64,000 bases of DNA from positions 40,832,791 to 40,896,790 of the forward strand of contig OY294044.1 in assembly GCA_958510825.1 (NCBI GenBank). Reading direction: 5' to 3'. How positions within the stretch are numbered: position 1 is the first letter of the stretch; every line of letters begins with the position of its first letter. Origin of the DNA: Brachypterus glaber (Eukaryota; Arthropoda; Insecta; Coleoptera; Kateretidae). The position numbers and the translations under genes are program-made. Below, piece after piece: positions 9,336-21,005 of the stretch. The notes under the pieces are model-generated. The model was given only the letters and a program-made list of their open reading frames with translations, had not been told where the DNA came from and ran no database searches.

Positions 9336-10590
9336 TTATTTTATTTTTATTTTTTTTATTAAAACGAACTAGATATCAAAGTATTGCTTTGATGTTATTT
9401 GTATGCCATTATTTTATAATGCATTAAAACGGAAATTCTTCTAATATAAAAGGTTAGCTTACATTATGCGACATTCAAGTTTGTAGCAGGACAAAATTAT
9501 CCATTTACATTCGCCAAAGATAAAAGCCAATTATTCGATTGGTTAATTTCATCTTGCTTTAAAATTTATCACTAAAATTGCATAATGCAAGACTAGCTTA
9601 AAATCTGATTTAGCGTTCTTTGATGAGATGCGTGATTATAGATAATCCCTTTGGGTAAGCACGTAGCCGTTTGATTACGTGTGTACTCTTAGCTGGACCA
9701 TTGAATATCTCTGATGTGGCCACTTTAACAAAACAAATAATTCCCGGTAAGCAAATAGTGTCTGAGTCTTTACTTATTCAATATAAATAAAAAGATAATA
9801 AGGGAAAAAAAGTCGCATTTTTTCTTAAAAATAATGTTGTCTTGTTTGTCACCTTCATCGGAAAATGACTTTGGTAGAATATTTTTTTACGTTTTTATCA
9901 ACCAATCATTTAACAATATTTACGAATAAGTGTTTATTTCTGTCCAATCATATTACAGTTATATCGGGAATTTTTTACTGTAGAAAATTCTAGTGACAAT
10001 CGCTGTAGTATTTCGTTTTTTAGTATTTCTCTTTTACAACAAAATTTCATAACTAAAACTAATTAATAATTAAACATAATATATTACTATTTATAATTAT
10101 TATTATTACTTTATTATTTTCCAAAAAATACCACAAAACATTCTTTTTATAAAATGTGACAGTGACAGTTTTTCTAGGTTGACTTTTTAATATGAACATT
10201 CTTCACTGAACAAGCAGTACCGCACTAGTCAGTGACTGAACTATTGCCAGAACCGTAATCTGAAATTTAGAAAAGGACAAAAAACATTTTATTTTAGCTA
10301 TTGAGTACGGAATTAAATTACAGAATATGCCTGTAAAAATATTGAGATAAGTAATAAAACAATTTATGTCATTTTGCGATGAAAAAAATATAAAAGTTGA
10401 TTTGACATATTATAAATCGTTAAAAAATTATCTTCCGAATTCATAATTCTTAGCCTCTTGTGTAATTATATATCGGAATTTTAAAGGAAGCTCCTAGTAA
10501 AGGTCTCTATAGAGCCTTAGCTACTAGAAGTCGGATCAAGAACGATGCTCGATTGATGCGTAAAGTGTGACGCTCGAAAATTATAAAAAG
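9336..10590. other. Intergenic AT-rich sequence
   Basis: I see no gene, no clear repeat boundary and no long frame. Confidence 0.6.
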
Positions 10591-11353
10591 GTGGGTGAGC
10601 CAATTATTGCCAGCCCCCTTAAACTTGTTAGTTCGTCCTTTGTGTCATAGATAGCACTGCCAGTTTATTTGTTATATCGAAAAGATGCCTGTAAATATGA
10701 GGTATCTGTATCCAGTTGGTAATGGTGTACAAAAAAACGCAGTTCGTGTTTCGTGCTCTTGCACTATAAAAACTTGTAAAATTGTGCAGACTGTCGCAAA
10801 TATGCACTTTCTTGGCTCATATTGTGTTTTACTTAATAATGAAGCGAAAAGGTAATTATTGATTGTTGTCTAAGTAGCTGTGTTCCTAATATTGCGATAC
10901 AAAGTAGTTGACAACAAAAAAATGTCAAAAACAAAAGCCAACAAAAAAAGTCCAAACGAATAAATCAGAGATTTCTAAATCTTGGTTCTGTTTTTTATTC
11001 GAAGAGAATCGTCAGGCCGATATGATATTGTAATGGTACATGAAGAGTGCGTTGGGCTTACTAAAAACGACAAATTATTATTTAAGCGCCCAAATTGTAC
11101 CTAAAAACAGCCAAAGTTTGTTCTTTACTATTATATGGCAATATTTGGGGCATGGGTTCCTAATATTGCCAGTATGCAATCTTTTTAAAAAGCAATAACA
11201 TTTTTTTCCAAGGTCCTGCAGTTTGCTTATATTTTACCCATTAGAATAAAGATATGTTTATTGTTATTGTAGTAAAGTTTCAGGCGATTACAAATAATTT
11301 TGAATGCAGTAGAAAATAAAATATCTTAACATGGCAATAATTGATTCACCCAT
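10591..11353. mobile_element. Non-autonomous TIR element with subterminal repeats
   Basis: Ends GTGGGTGAGCCAATTATTGCCA (10591-10612) and its near-inverse at 11332-11353 match at 20 of 22 positions. Related motifs (TTCCTAATATTGCSA) recur inside at about 10880 and 11155, like subterminal transposase-binding sites. No target duplication is obvious and there is no transposase. Confidence 0.6.
10685..10855 (+). CDS. Possible 56-residue first exon, unknown
   Basis: An ATG frame of 56 codons (MPVNMRYLYPVGNGVQKNAV...NNEAKR). A TATA-like ATTATAAAAAG at 10580-10590 lies about 100 bp upstream. The last codons AAAAG|GTAATT look like a splice donor, so the stop just after may be intronic. No homologue is recognised. 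It sits inside the TIR element at 10591-11353, so if real it is a transposon gene exon rather than a host gene. It could well be chance. Confidence 0.25.
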   Translation: MPVNMRYLYPVGNGVQKNAVRVSCSCTIKTCKIVQTVANMHFLGSYCVLLNNEAKR

Positions 11354-12326
11354 CTTACCCATAATTAATTTCAAGATTTTCTAATCAGTAAAATTTATTA
11401 TTTTACTTTACATGCGTTAAATACAAAACATTCTTACAATATTTTTATTGGACTTTAAACTTTCAATTTCTTTTTTTTTCTGCAGTCATTATTTGTATAC
11501 ACATAATATGTTTATAAATAAAACATATTTGTTTTATTTATTCGCGATATTTGGTATTTTTTACTGTACTTGTGATTTTAAATACTTAAACGTCAATATT
11601 GTGTGCTATATCTTGTATTACATGACACTAGCATTTTTTTAAAACTTTTTTTTTAATTTTTGGAAAAAAAATAAAAAAACTTTTTTTGAACCTTTTCTTG
11701 ACAACAATATTTTATTTTGAGTTTTAAATAATTTCAATTTGCGAAAATTTGGGGAAAATGCAATATAGTATCTACTGTGAGTAATGGAATGCGTAGCTTT
11801 AAATATCTTCACGACTTGTTATTAATTATTATAATTTAAGCAAATAAATAATTATGACAGTGATTTAGTAATATTTACTAATTTTGTAGAGTCAAGGGAC
11901 GTATAATGACTTCATGAATGTTTTATTCTTTTTTGAATAGCATAATGCGAAAATAATTTAAGGAAATTTAAATTGATATTTGTTGTACCGAAATCGCAAT
12001 TTTCTAATTTGCTTTTATAATATAAAAAAATATTTGCAATTTTTATTTATGAATTCAAGATTTTAAAAGTCTGGGATTTAAATTACTTGGTAGTAATATA
12101 AGGCTTTATTTTCCTAATTTAACCTGAAATGTGTCTGACAGATGCTTATACATACTTTATTTAAATTAGGATAAGAGTTTATTTAAATTAGGATAATATT
12201 TTATATTGATTTATTATATTCAATGAAGTTATGACGGAAATTAAAATCGACTTAAGACATTCTCAATGAGAATGTAGCATTCATAACAATAACTGATCAT
12301 TTTTTTAGTGCGAGGATTTTTATTTA
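11354..12326. other. AT-rich sequence with a shared repeat end
   Basis: No gene. At 11780-11840 a TAATGGAATGCGTAGC...CTTCACGACTTGTT segment recurs at 35745-35795 (inverted) and 42793-42840, so it is the end of a dispersed repeat family. Confidence 0.55.
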
Positions 12327-12610
12327 AGGGTGATTCCGGCCGTTTGGATCAATTGAAAAATAGACAAAACGGGATATTATTCAGTATTAAAGTTTCTATA
12401 GCCCGAACTAGAAGAATATTTTTTGGAAAAAAAAAATAACAAAATGGCGGAAGCTTTTCAAAAATTTTCAAACGTTTTCAAACAAAAACGTCCGCTATTT
12501 TTTTTTGGGCAAAATTTTTTTTTTAGTTTGGGCTATAGCGACTTCAATACTAAACAATATCCCGTTTTGTTTATTTTTTTCGGTCAATTCAAACGGCCGG
12601 AATTATCTTC
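12327..12610. mobile_element. MITE, about 284 bp, 65-bp inverted arms
   Basis: Left arm GGTGATTCCGGCCGTTTGGA...AAAACGGGATATT pairs with right arm AATATCCCGTTTT...TTCAAACGGCCGGAATTATC. The centre is AT-rich without coding sequence. Ends are set by the pairing, with no sure target duplication. Confidence 0.8.
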
Positions 12611-13288
12611 GTGTCCTTTAGCAGTAAATCGTTTTTTCAGTCTAGTTAAGATTTTGTTTGTATAGATTTCATCTATTACTAAGTGTGCTCGATATATTAA
12701 TTTCCATTACTGTCGGCTTTTTGATTAAGTAATGTCAACTTACCTAGTTGGTAGTGAGAAAATTATCTTCTTTTAATTAAGCCTACCGTATACTCGTAAT
12801 AACCTTTTGAGATATTTAAAAATATTAAAATAATTTAAAATGAGCTTTAAATAAAATAAAATAAAATAAGTTGGCTTTGATGCTTAGAGTCCCTAAGTTA
12901 CACTGAAAAAAAAATATAAAAATAATTGCAAATCATATTTCTCAATAACTGCTCTAAGGATTATTTTAATTTTAGTTTAGTTTTGCTCTGTACATAATAC
13001 TACAAAATCTATAAATAAAAAATTGGGGTGCCTGATTTTTGATTTTAAATTTTTAAGGCTTCCGTATTCTCTTTATTAAAGCAAATGTCAAATTCATATA
13101 ATTTAAAGTATCTGTTTTTTTTTTTTCAGTATTGTAACATAATTTATAGTATTTCCAATAAAGGTACCTATTCATTTTTAGACCTTCCCGCTTGTAAACA
13201 AACTTTAAGTTACTATAGCCACGCAAGATGCGCAAGCATAGTAAGCCAATTGGCAAAGTCCAATTTACACAATAGTAAAAATGTTTAT

Positions 13289-13368
13289 GTGCCAGAATAA
13301 AAACGATTTCATAAGCAAATTTTGTTGTGTGCCAGAATAAAAGCGATTTTATAAGCAAATTTTGTTTG
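13289..13368. repeat. 40-bp tandem dimer
   Basis: Two copies of TGTGCCAGAATAAAARCGAT... with a 40-bp period. The flanking 12611-13288 and 13369-13632 hold no supported gene. Confidence 0.8.
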
Positions 13369-13632
13369 TACAGAAATAATTTGTAAACACAAGTATTTGT
13401 AGTGAAAGCTTTAACAATATTACTTTTTTTTATCAAAAAATCATGGAAAGATAAAGCAAGTAAACAAAACAAAATATAAATATAAAATTCTGTGTAAACT
13501 TCTCAGTTTATGAGAAACAAATTATTTTAAGAGTATACGACATTGTATTGGAATGTCCGTATTTGTGGGTTGTGCATTAAAAACTGCTACGTATGTAATA
13601 TACATTTATTTGTATCAGACTACAATAAATAA

Positions 13633-13652
13633 ATTCTATTCTATTCTATTCT
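13633..13652. repeat. (ATTCT)4 microsatellite
   Basis: Four copies of a pentanucleotide. Confidence 0.85.
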
Positions 13653-13692
13653 ACGTATTCAGGTGTTTCCACAGCTTTAGTTATTAAGTTAG

Positions 13693-14193
13693 GTCTAAAA
13701 GATCTAGAACATGAGCGTTAAGTGAATTCCAAAGTCAACCTGTAGGCATAAAATGGTTTTACCTATACTGATTGTTTTTGAACGCAACAAATTATCTTAT
13801 TAAGCTTTTCATTATAAAAACCACCAAATTAACACAAATTAAGATGAGAAGTATTTATTGGTTTGGTTCATACAAAATAATTGATAATAACAATTATATA
13901 TAATATTTAAGGTAAAGAATATAAAAGTTTTGCTTGGTTATGTTGGTTGGTTGGTTGTTGGTCTAAAAGATCTAGAACATGAGCGTTAAGTGACCTCCAA
14001 AAGTCATCATGTAGGCATAAAATGATTTTACCTATTTTAATTGTTTTTCAAAGCAACAAATTATCTTATTATGCTTTTCATTATAAAAACCCACAAATTA
14101 ACACAAATTAAGATGAGAAGTATTTATTGGTATGGTTCATACAAAATAATTAATAATATCAATTATATATAATATATAAGGTAAAGAATATAA
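13693..14193. repeat. Tandem duplication, 268-bp period
   Basis: 13693-13925 and 13961-14193 share GTCTAAAAGATCTAGAACAT and continue alike to GGTAAAGAATATAAAA, with scattered substitutions. The unique spacer between them carries (GGTT)n. No coding sequence. Confidence 0.88.
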
Positions 14194-14531
14194 AATGTTA
14201 TGCAATACAAAAAAATCCAAATGCTTCAGTGAAAATCGTACTTCGTTACATACAGCCTGTTCCAGAACTCGCGTACCGAAATTTGAGGGTATATTAAAAA
14301 CCCTCTGGAAAATATGAAAAAAAAATCAAAAAAAATCCATCTTCGTTCAATTCAAAAATAAGAACGCTTTAAGTGGACCAATACTGTTGCTGATTATAAA
14401 TTACCATTAAAGGTTGAATTTGTAGCTATGGAAGCAAATTTAATTATTGCAGGTACATATTCTGTAGGTTGACATGATGATTAATGTGACATAAATATTT
14501 ATTAATGTCATAAAAAAATATCAAAACTTTC

Positions 14532-15665
14532 ATGATGTTTACTTCAGAAGAGTATTGCGAAATGCTAATTTTATATGGCGAGTGTGGCCGGAGTGCTTCA
14601 GCTACATCTGTAGAATATTCTATTCGTTTTCCCAATAGAGAATATCCTAGCAGAAATGTTATTTTAAGTTTGGTGCAAAGGGCAAGAAATTCTGGAAATT
14701 TAACTCCAAACAAAAAAGAGATTGGAGGCGCTCCGCGAACGGCAAGAACGGTTGATAATGAAGAAGCTGTCATTCAGGCTTCTGAAGAAGAACCTGAAAC
14801 AAGCCTTAGTATCGTGGCTAGAAATCTTGATATGTCTAAGACCTCTGTTCAACGAATTCTAAAAGATGAAAAAATGCATCCCTTTCATTACACTCGAGTA
14901 CAATGCTTGACACCGGAGGACTATCCCTTACGAGTCGAATTTTGCACATGGCTGTTGCAGAAACATCAAGAAAATGAAAACTTTGTAAAAATCATTCTTT
15001 TTACGGATGAGTCTGGGTTTCAAAGAGATGGTTTTTTTAATTCAAGGAATTCTCATGTTTGGGGACAGGAAAATCCCCATGCCTTCAGGCAAGGAAATCC
15101 CCAACGAAGGTTTTCCTTGAATATTTGGGCCGGAATATTGGGAGAGGCTATAGTAAGTTATTTTGAGAAATAAACCACCATAAAATGCTTAAAATATTTG
15201 TTTTTAGGTTGGACCCCATGAGTTTCCTGGCAGATTGAATGGCGAAACTACACTAACTTCTTAAGGGATGAAGTGGAAAATCTTATTGATGACATCCCAC
15301 TTCAAAGGTTGGCAAATGTGGATAACATCTGGTTTCAACATGATGGCTGTCCAGTGCATTTCTCAGAAACGGCAAGAAGCCAACTCGACATCAGTTTTCC
15401 AAACAGTTGGGTAGGCCGTGGGGGTCCCAGAAGGTGGCCTCCTAGATCCCCTGATCTCACTCCAATGGACTTCTTTTTATGGGGCCATGTAAAAAATTTA
15501 GTGTATAGAAATATGCCAGACACTGTAGAAGAACTAGGAGACCGAATACATGAAACGCTTGAGTCAGTAACTCCAAATATGATTATTAATGCCAGGAGAA
15601 GTCTGTTAAAAAGAGCTGCTTTATGTGTTCAAGTTGGTGGAGGTCATTTTGAACATATTCTTTAG
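14532..15665 (+). pseudogene. Mariner-like transposase, intron-containing, one frameshift
   Basis: Exon 1 is 14532-15152 (207 codons), then a 55-bp intron (GTAAGT...TTTTTAG, 15153-15207), then exon 2 from 15208 to the stop at 15665. The protein has an N-terminal helix-turn-helix region (EEYCEMLILYGECGRSASAT, residues 6-25), a second helix-turn-helix (TSLSIVARNLDMSKTSVQRIL, about 90-110) and an IS630/Tc1/mariner DDE-fold core. The core has D in LFTDESGF, D in FQHDGCPVHF and D in PRSPDLTPMDFFLWG, with 36 residues between the last two. One base is missing near 15247-15250, giving a stop at 15262; the reading continues one frame over from 15273. The enzyme would cut and paste at TA sites. The source element is probably intact elsewhere in the genome. 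Confidence 0.9.
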
Positions 15666-15739
15666 CATGCTTCATACATTGAACGCGAGTTTGCTAAAAA
15701 TAATGCGTTTCTTCATCTTTTAGAGTTCATTAAACACAG

Positions 15740-15942
15740 GACAGACATATCAAGATTTCTTGCCACGATACTAATGCTTGTTCCAGATTATTCTTCAAAA
15801 GTCTAAATGACAGCTTCTTTATTATCAACAGTTTTTGCATTTTGCAAAGTGTCTCCAACCACTTTTCTGTTTGCGTTTAAACTTCCAAAATTCCTTGCCC
15901 TCTGCACCAATCTTAAAATTACATTCTAGCTAGAATGTTCTC
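15740..15942 (-). repeat. Inverted partial copy of the transposase gene
   Basis: This 203-bp stretch is the reverse complement of 14638-14840 (helix-turn-helix coding part), equal in length with no gaps and roughly 80% alike by eye. Both lie inside the same transposon, downstream of the stop codon. An AATAAA lies shortly after (about 15990), so a full transcript would contain both arms. Confidence 0.85.
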
Positions 15943-16637
15943 TTTTCGGAACACCGATAAAAAATTTTCCTATATTCATTACTTTGAAATAAATAAATAA
16001 AATTCAGTTATTGTATTTTTATTTTAATAATTTGTATTAAGAATTTATAGCCAGTAAATCAATTAAAAGATCTAGGTTTCTAATAAAAAAAAACACTACA
16101 TTCAGCGCGCTGAATGGAGTTGCAGCGGCAGTTTGTTGCTGCCGTCTAAGACGGGTATCATAAAACCACCGCCGGATGGAGTGACCCCATAAAAATAGAA
16201 TATTTGATAGCCCTGTCGGTTTTGTCAAAATATAATAACCTAAAAAGATTCTAAAGTTGAAAGTCTTAAACAATGCACGAGTCAACCATTAAAATGCAAC
16301 CATAGTTACTAATAAGTAGGGAAAAACTAATTTTTAGGTAATTTAACATCAGCAACAGGATTGGTCAGATTAAATAGCTACCTTTTTAATTAGTATTGAA
16401 GATGGATTTTTTTAAAATTTTTTTCATATTTTCCAGAGGGTTTTTAATATACCCTCAAATTTCGGTACGCGAGTTCTGGAACAGGCTGTATATAGCGCCA
16501 AATTTAAAAAATTTATAGTATACTTGGAAATACTATAGAACGAAACTAAAATCTTTGCATATTTTGGTATATTATTTGATTTTCTGACCAAATATATGAT
16601 TAAGATTAAACATTTTAAATCATACATATCTATCATA

Positions 16638-16848
16638 CTATGGTCTATTTTTTCAAGCAAGATAGTAAATTAAAAATCTTACCGTATATAATTGCACAAC
16701 AGGTTTGAATGTTTGTGTATAGAATATAGTTGTGTTTTATAAAATAAACTACTCAGTTTATTCGCACATCGAATATTCGAACCTGTTTTGAAAATATTTA
16801 CTGTGCGATTTTTAATTTACTTTCTTGCTTGATGAAACAGACCATAGA
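16638..16848. mobile_element. MITE, about 211 bp
   Basis: Inverted ends: CTATGGTCTATTTTTTCAAG...AAATTAAAAATCT on the left, and the right end as its inverse (GATTTTTAATTTACTTTCTTGCTTGATGAAACAGACCATAG). Arms of about 42 bp. AT-rich centre. Confidence 0.8.
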
Positions 16849-16958
16849 ACTATTTAACTTTAGTTTCACGTTCAACTATCTACCAAAAACCTTTTCTCCT
16901 GATAAAATCTAAGCAATAAAGTTTTATTGTTCTTAAGCAAGTAACTATTGAGATAACG

Positions 16959-17372
16959 AATGAAATAAAGTAGGAGTGACAGTGTCACCAAGTTAAAAAT
17001 ACTTGAAAGGAAAGCATTTCAACAAAATGAAATAGCGTATATTACTAAGTAGGATGGTAAACAGAATTATATCTACAGTAGTGCTTTTTTCTATATTTGA
17101 GTATAATTTAGTTTAAAGAAATTGAAATAAGTGACAGAAATATGTACGAGAATAAAATAAAATAAAAAATAAAATAAAAAAAATAAAGTAGGAGTGACAG
17201 TGACACCAATATAACAATATTTGATAGGAAAGTATTTTAACAGAATGAAAAAGCGTTTATTACTTAGAGGGATGGTAAACACTTTTATCTTTATGGTTGT
17301 TTTTTTTTTCCTTCTTTATTTGGATATAATTTGGTTTAAAGAAATGACATAAATATGTACAGTTGGATCCGA
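16959..17372. repeat. Tandem duplication, 218-bp period
   Basis: AAATAAAGTAGGAGTGACAG starts both units (TAGGAG at 16971 and 17189). They stay alike through GGATGGTAAACA and AATATGTAC. An (AAAAT)n run separates them. Confidence 0.85.
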
Positions 17373-17766
17373 AAAAAAAAAACAGATAGAAAATGTAGTT
17401 GTGTAAATTGAATAATTGTTGTTAAATGCTGTTAGGAAAGCTCAAGCTGTTGGGTTATTGGAAGCAGGATGTGAGCAAGTGGACTTGGTAAAGTTTAATG
17501 TTTCGGACAGTTTAGTTAAGATTCAAGAAAAAATGGATACAGGAGGAAACGGTTAAAAGGCGTGCAGGCTCGGGAAGAAGGAAGTGAAAATTTACTTAAT
17601 TATTTAAGAGAACACCCTTTAAAGAAAAACCGACAATATGTCAAATTATTCTAACCTCTTCCTTAAAATTTTACTTTTAAGTAATATAGTTTAAAAACTA
17701 TAAAATAATTAATAAAATTGACATTTTGGCATATTTAAAACTTGCATTTTTTTGTGGGTTTAACTG
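17360..17766 (+). mobile_element. Deleted Tc1-like element, TA-flanked
   Basis: Begins CAGTTGGATCC and ends GGGTTTAACTG, with TA at 17358-17359 and 17767-17768. It holds only the start of a transposase gene, so it is an internally deleted derivative. Confidence 0.7.
17442..17640 (+). pseudogene. Tc1-like transposase N-terminus, decayed
   Basis: In one frame it reads AQAVGLLEAGCEQVDLVKFN followed by VSDSLVKIQEKMDTGGNG, then a stop. The next part (RAGSGRRK, ENLLNYLREHP) is in shifted frames. This is the helix-turn-helix pattern of Tc1/mariner transposases: Leu-Leu-Glu-Ala-Gly, a Val-Ser recognition helix, Thr-Gly, and a GRPR-like Arg-rich hook. No catalytic domain is present. The call rests on the family pattern, not a search. 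Confidence 0.65.
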
Positions 17767-17929
17767 TACAAGAATTCTAAAATCAGAAGAGACTCGAAAG
17801 AACTTGATTAACGCAATTTAATGGCCTAATAACATTCTTTATCAAATTTATTTTCTCTAATACCCTGATAATAAATATTACATATTTCCTAAACTTTATT
17901 CCTTGAAAAAACGACTCATCGCGACGCCT

Positions 17930-18190
17930 CAGTATGAAATAGCGGCTAAAAATCTATAACTTTTGAATGAGAACCGATTTAAGTAATTCCTTTCTCATTT
18001 TGAAAATTTTCAAAATTTCGGAAAGCCCTGTATTTGTGCAAAAATTTTCAAATTTTTTTTTGCATGTTTTTCCGTTTTATGACGTTTTATGTCGATATAA
18101 ATCAATTTCAAGCAAAAAAATATTGTCGGTCGATCGGTCGGTCGATCGGTCTGTCCGGATAAACCGGATAAAAATAAGTAAAAATTATGA
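17930..18190. repeat. Dispersed repeat with (CGGT)n-like core, copy A
   Basis: Contains GTCGATATAAATCAATTTCAAGC and GGTCGATCGGTCGGTCGATC (18125-18160). The same pieces occur around 48440-48600 (inverted) and 59790-59890, so this is one dispersed family. 18191-19028 has no feature that I can support. Confidence 0.7.
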
Positions 18191-19058
18191 TGTAGATAAA
18201 GACTTCCCTATCAAAAGCTAATACGGTGTTAAGTGGATCCAATGACTAGATTGTAAAATACAGCCCATCACGTATAACTTTTAAATGGATAAACCAATTT
18301 GTGTACTGTTTTTGTTTGATAGAAGAAGTGCCTCTTGCTTAGAATGTGGTAATACTATTATATAGTTAAAATGCTATCTAAAAGTCATCATATTACTCGA
18401 ATTTTTCCAATCTACACTTTTTCTTATTATTCTTAACGAGTGATTTTGACCATTAGGGAATTTTATGATAATTTATTTTCATTTTTTTTTAAATGTATCC
18501 CAATTTATTCTTACATCATCTGCAGATCTCTACATTTTTTACAGCTTTATAAAAATACTTTTAATAAGGAATATTTTGATATGTAATTCTTAAAGTCGGA
18601 TGATTCTTTTATGTCGTACTTTTATTATTAAAATTTTAATCAGACGTAAAATTACAGATTATGTAATCAGAACATTTTGGTAAACCTGACGCACCTTGGT
18701 TTTATATTTGTCCAGATAAATAATTATAATTAATTAATTAAATATAATTAGTTATCGATATGTATTAGATAAACATACCAAATATATTTCTGATTTTAAT
18801 ATAAGGTACAAATTATGTATTAATATTACCATTTCGTAAAATCTAATCCTTTTATAAACAAACATGTAAAGTTATATGCATGCACTGCATAGCAATCAAA
18901 ATAATTAATAGTTATTTATATAATATAAATATATATAAATTATATTCCAATAACTAATAATTGCATGAAGTCTGGTGGAAATTCGAGGTAAAGGACATGG
19001 CACATACATTATGGGAAATGGCCTCAGTTAAATGCTTCAAATTTTAGTATGTTATAGA

Positions 19059-19345
19059 CAGTCATCGGCGAATTTCCAGTGCTCGCATAGGCCGCGTCGA
19101 TTCTTTCGTTGACGCGAGGTTTTAAATATTTACATTTTTATTTTCTTCGAAAAACACCGATATATTTACATATTTATAGTTAATATGGATATTCAATATT
19201 GTTGTGTGTAATAAATTAGTCGTCAAATGTTTCGATTTAGTGACCTTTATAAAAATTTCCCTCATAATTCGGCAAAATTATTCCGTAAGCCTATGTTTCT
19301 GTGTTTATTTTCAATGAGTCATAACTGAATTTACTCCGATTAATG
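19059..19345. mobile_element. hAT-type MITE with 8-bp target duplication
   Basis: 287 bp flanked by perfect GTTATAGA at 19051-19058 and 19346-19353. Ends CAGTCATCGGCGAATTTC and (inverse) CATTAATCGGAGTAAATTC match imperfectly. CA-starting ends with 8-bp duplications are typical of hAT. The opposite arm lacks it, giving the empty site. Confidence 0.85.
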
Positions 19346-19522
19346 GTTATAGAGCATGACCTCCTGAAAAAATGTCTTCATGGGCACAAAAAATTTATGG
19401 TGGTTTGGCTGCTATGGCCATTTAAAGACCATACGTTTTAGATGATTAAATCGTCGTTTATCGGTGTGTATGTGTGTATTTATAATTTTACATAAGTGGT
19501 TAATAGTTTATATAATATTTAA

Positions 19523-20814
19523 CCCTTAATTGCTGTTGTGGGGTCTGAGCGGACCCCAGCGAAGTTAATTTTCCTCACCACATGTAGGTAAGCGACCGAT
19601 CTGAGTTGAGACTACCGGTACCTTTATGTCAGTATGAGAGTAACATTGAGTGGTGCTTGTATCGCGGTCGCTCTGTTAGTTACGTCAGAAAACAACACTT
19701 GGGGTCTGTTCATACCCCACAACGTAATTAACGTAAGTTTATTGAACATATATATATTTTTAAATTTTAAAATATTGGTCATTTTAGGGGTTTTAAAAAT
19801 GGCTTCAACGTCTAAAAAGAATCTAAAAAGAATGTTAGAGCTACAGATTCAGATTTTGAGACCACAGTAGAACAGTGGTTTCGAGAAATAGACGAAGAAA
19901 AAAAACAGCGAAGCTGAAGATCCTGACTTGGATAATAGTGAATTACAAAGTGAACATGGTACTAAAGGCATATAGAGACTACAAAATTATCCAGGAATAA
20001 TTATGTTTTTATATAGTACAGCTTTAGATAAAAAATGTGTAACTTTTTCATCAAGCAGACAACGCGTAGATCGCCCCTGGCACTTTTTTTTGAATTTTAA
20101 ATATTTCGTAATATATTTTGCACTCTCTTTTTGTGATAATTCACAAATATTACGCTTTGTGACTTACTCAGCAACTGACAAGACCATACTTAGAGCAAAG
20201 ACTTGCAAATGAAAGGATACCAAGACAGTTAAGATTTACAATAGGAAGGATTTTAAAGAAACCTGTTTCTCATCAAGAACCCAGAGTAGAAAATGTTGGT
20301 CGCAAACCATGCTATTTGTGTCCTAGATCAAAAAACATAAAAAGTAATATAGTTTGTTTCATTTGGGAGCAATATATTTGAACAAAGTGCCGTCGCAATG
20401 TCTGTCAAGAGTGTATGAAAGACTGAAATTTCTTAAAATTCACTTTTTGTGAAAATCCAGAGTTTTTTTTTAATTTTTATGTTTATCTTATTTTTATTTT
20501 TGTTTGATAGGAAAAGTGATAAAAAAACTTAAGTTTCTTTACTCAGTTTTTATATTTGACTAAAATACCAAAGCATCTAAATACTTCGAGTTTTTAGTTA
20601 ACTCTTTGAATGTTGTTTATTTTTTTTGTTAAAATTTATTTTGTTTTTATCTTTCGTGGTTTTTAAGCTTAATATACTACAAATAAATAATTTTTTACAT
20701 TAATATTGCTTTAATTATTTTTCCATTCAAACTTATATGTGAAAATAAAATGGGGTCCGCTGAAACCCCACAACGTAATGTATGTAGCAAAAATATCACA
20801 ACAGCAGTTAAGGG
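19523..20814 (+). mobile_element. piggyBac element, internally deleted
   Basis: TTAA at 19519-19522 and 20815-20818. Ends CCCTTAATTGCTGTTGTG and CAACAGCAGTTAAGGG are inverted, and a second inverted block (GGGGTC-GCGGACCCC / GGGGTCCGC-ACCCC) lies inside. It carries only the two ends of a transposase gene. The right arm of the surrounding inverted repeat has the empty site. Confidence 0.93.
19798..20436 (+). pseudogene. piggyBac transposase remnants (N-terminus and Cys-rich C-terminus)
   Basis: An ATG at 19798 reads MASTSKKNLKRM. After a frame change an acidic stretch follows (SDFETTVEQWFREIDEE), like the acidic N-termini of piggyBac transposases. Near 20300-20430 another frame reads KPCYLCPRSKNIKSNIVCF, and then TKCRRNVCQECMKD. 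That is the C-terminal cysteine-rich zinc-binding domain (CxxC...CxxC...CxxC). The catalytic DDD core between them is missing. Stops and frame changes show decay. Confidence 0.8.
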
Positions 20815-21005
20815 TTAAGGGAAAGTTAGTGTATGTGGGTATATTTTATTTACTATTTTTGGGTGTATATGGGCAGTATCGGTGCACCCAGGTATATGTA
20901 TGTGGATTTGTGAGTGTTTCAATGGATTTGTGTAGTATTTATTTTGTATGTGTTAACAGTTATGTGAATTTGTATTAATTTTTTGTGGGTTTGTATGGGT
21001 GGTTT

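Larger units (their letters stand above)
14253..16488 (+). mobile_element. Full-length mariner-like DNA transposon
   Basis: 2.24 kb, flanked by TA at 14251-14252 and 16489-16490. Inverted termini of about 90 bp (14253-14344 and 16398-16488) begin CAGCCTGTTCCAGAACTCGC and match almost perfectly. It contains a spliced transposase gene in the same orientation. Near-identical TIRs suggest fairly recent insertion, yet the transposase has a frameshift, and part of it is repeated upside down at 15740-15942. Confidence 0.95.

Noticed and set aside
12423..12665. 80-codon frame
   Set aside because: Lies inside and across the inverted arms of a MITE.
13053..13472. 139-codon minus-strand frame
   Set aside because: AT-rich, crosses a 40-bp tandem dimer, no domain pattern.
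14444..14773. 109-codon minus-strand frame
   Set aside because: Antisense shadow of the mariner-like transposase exon 1.
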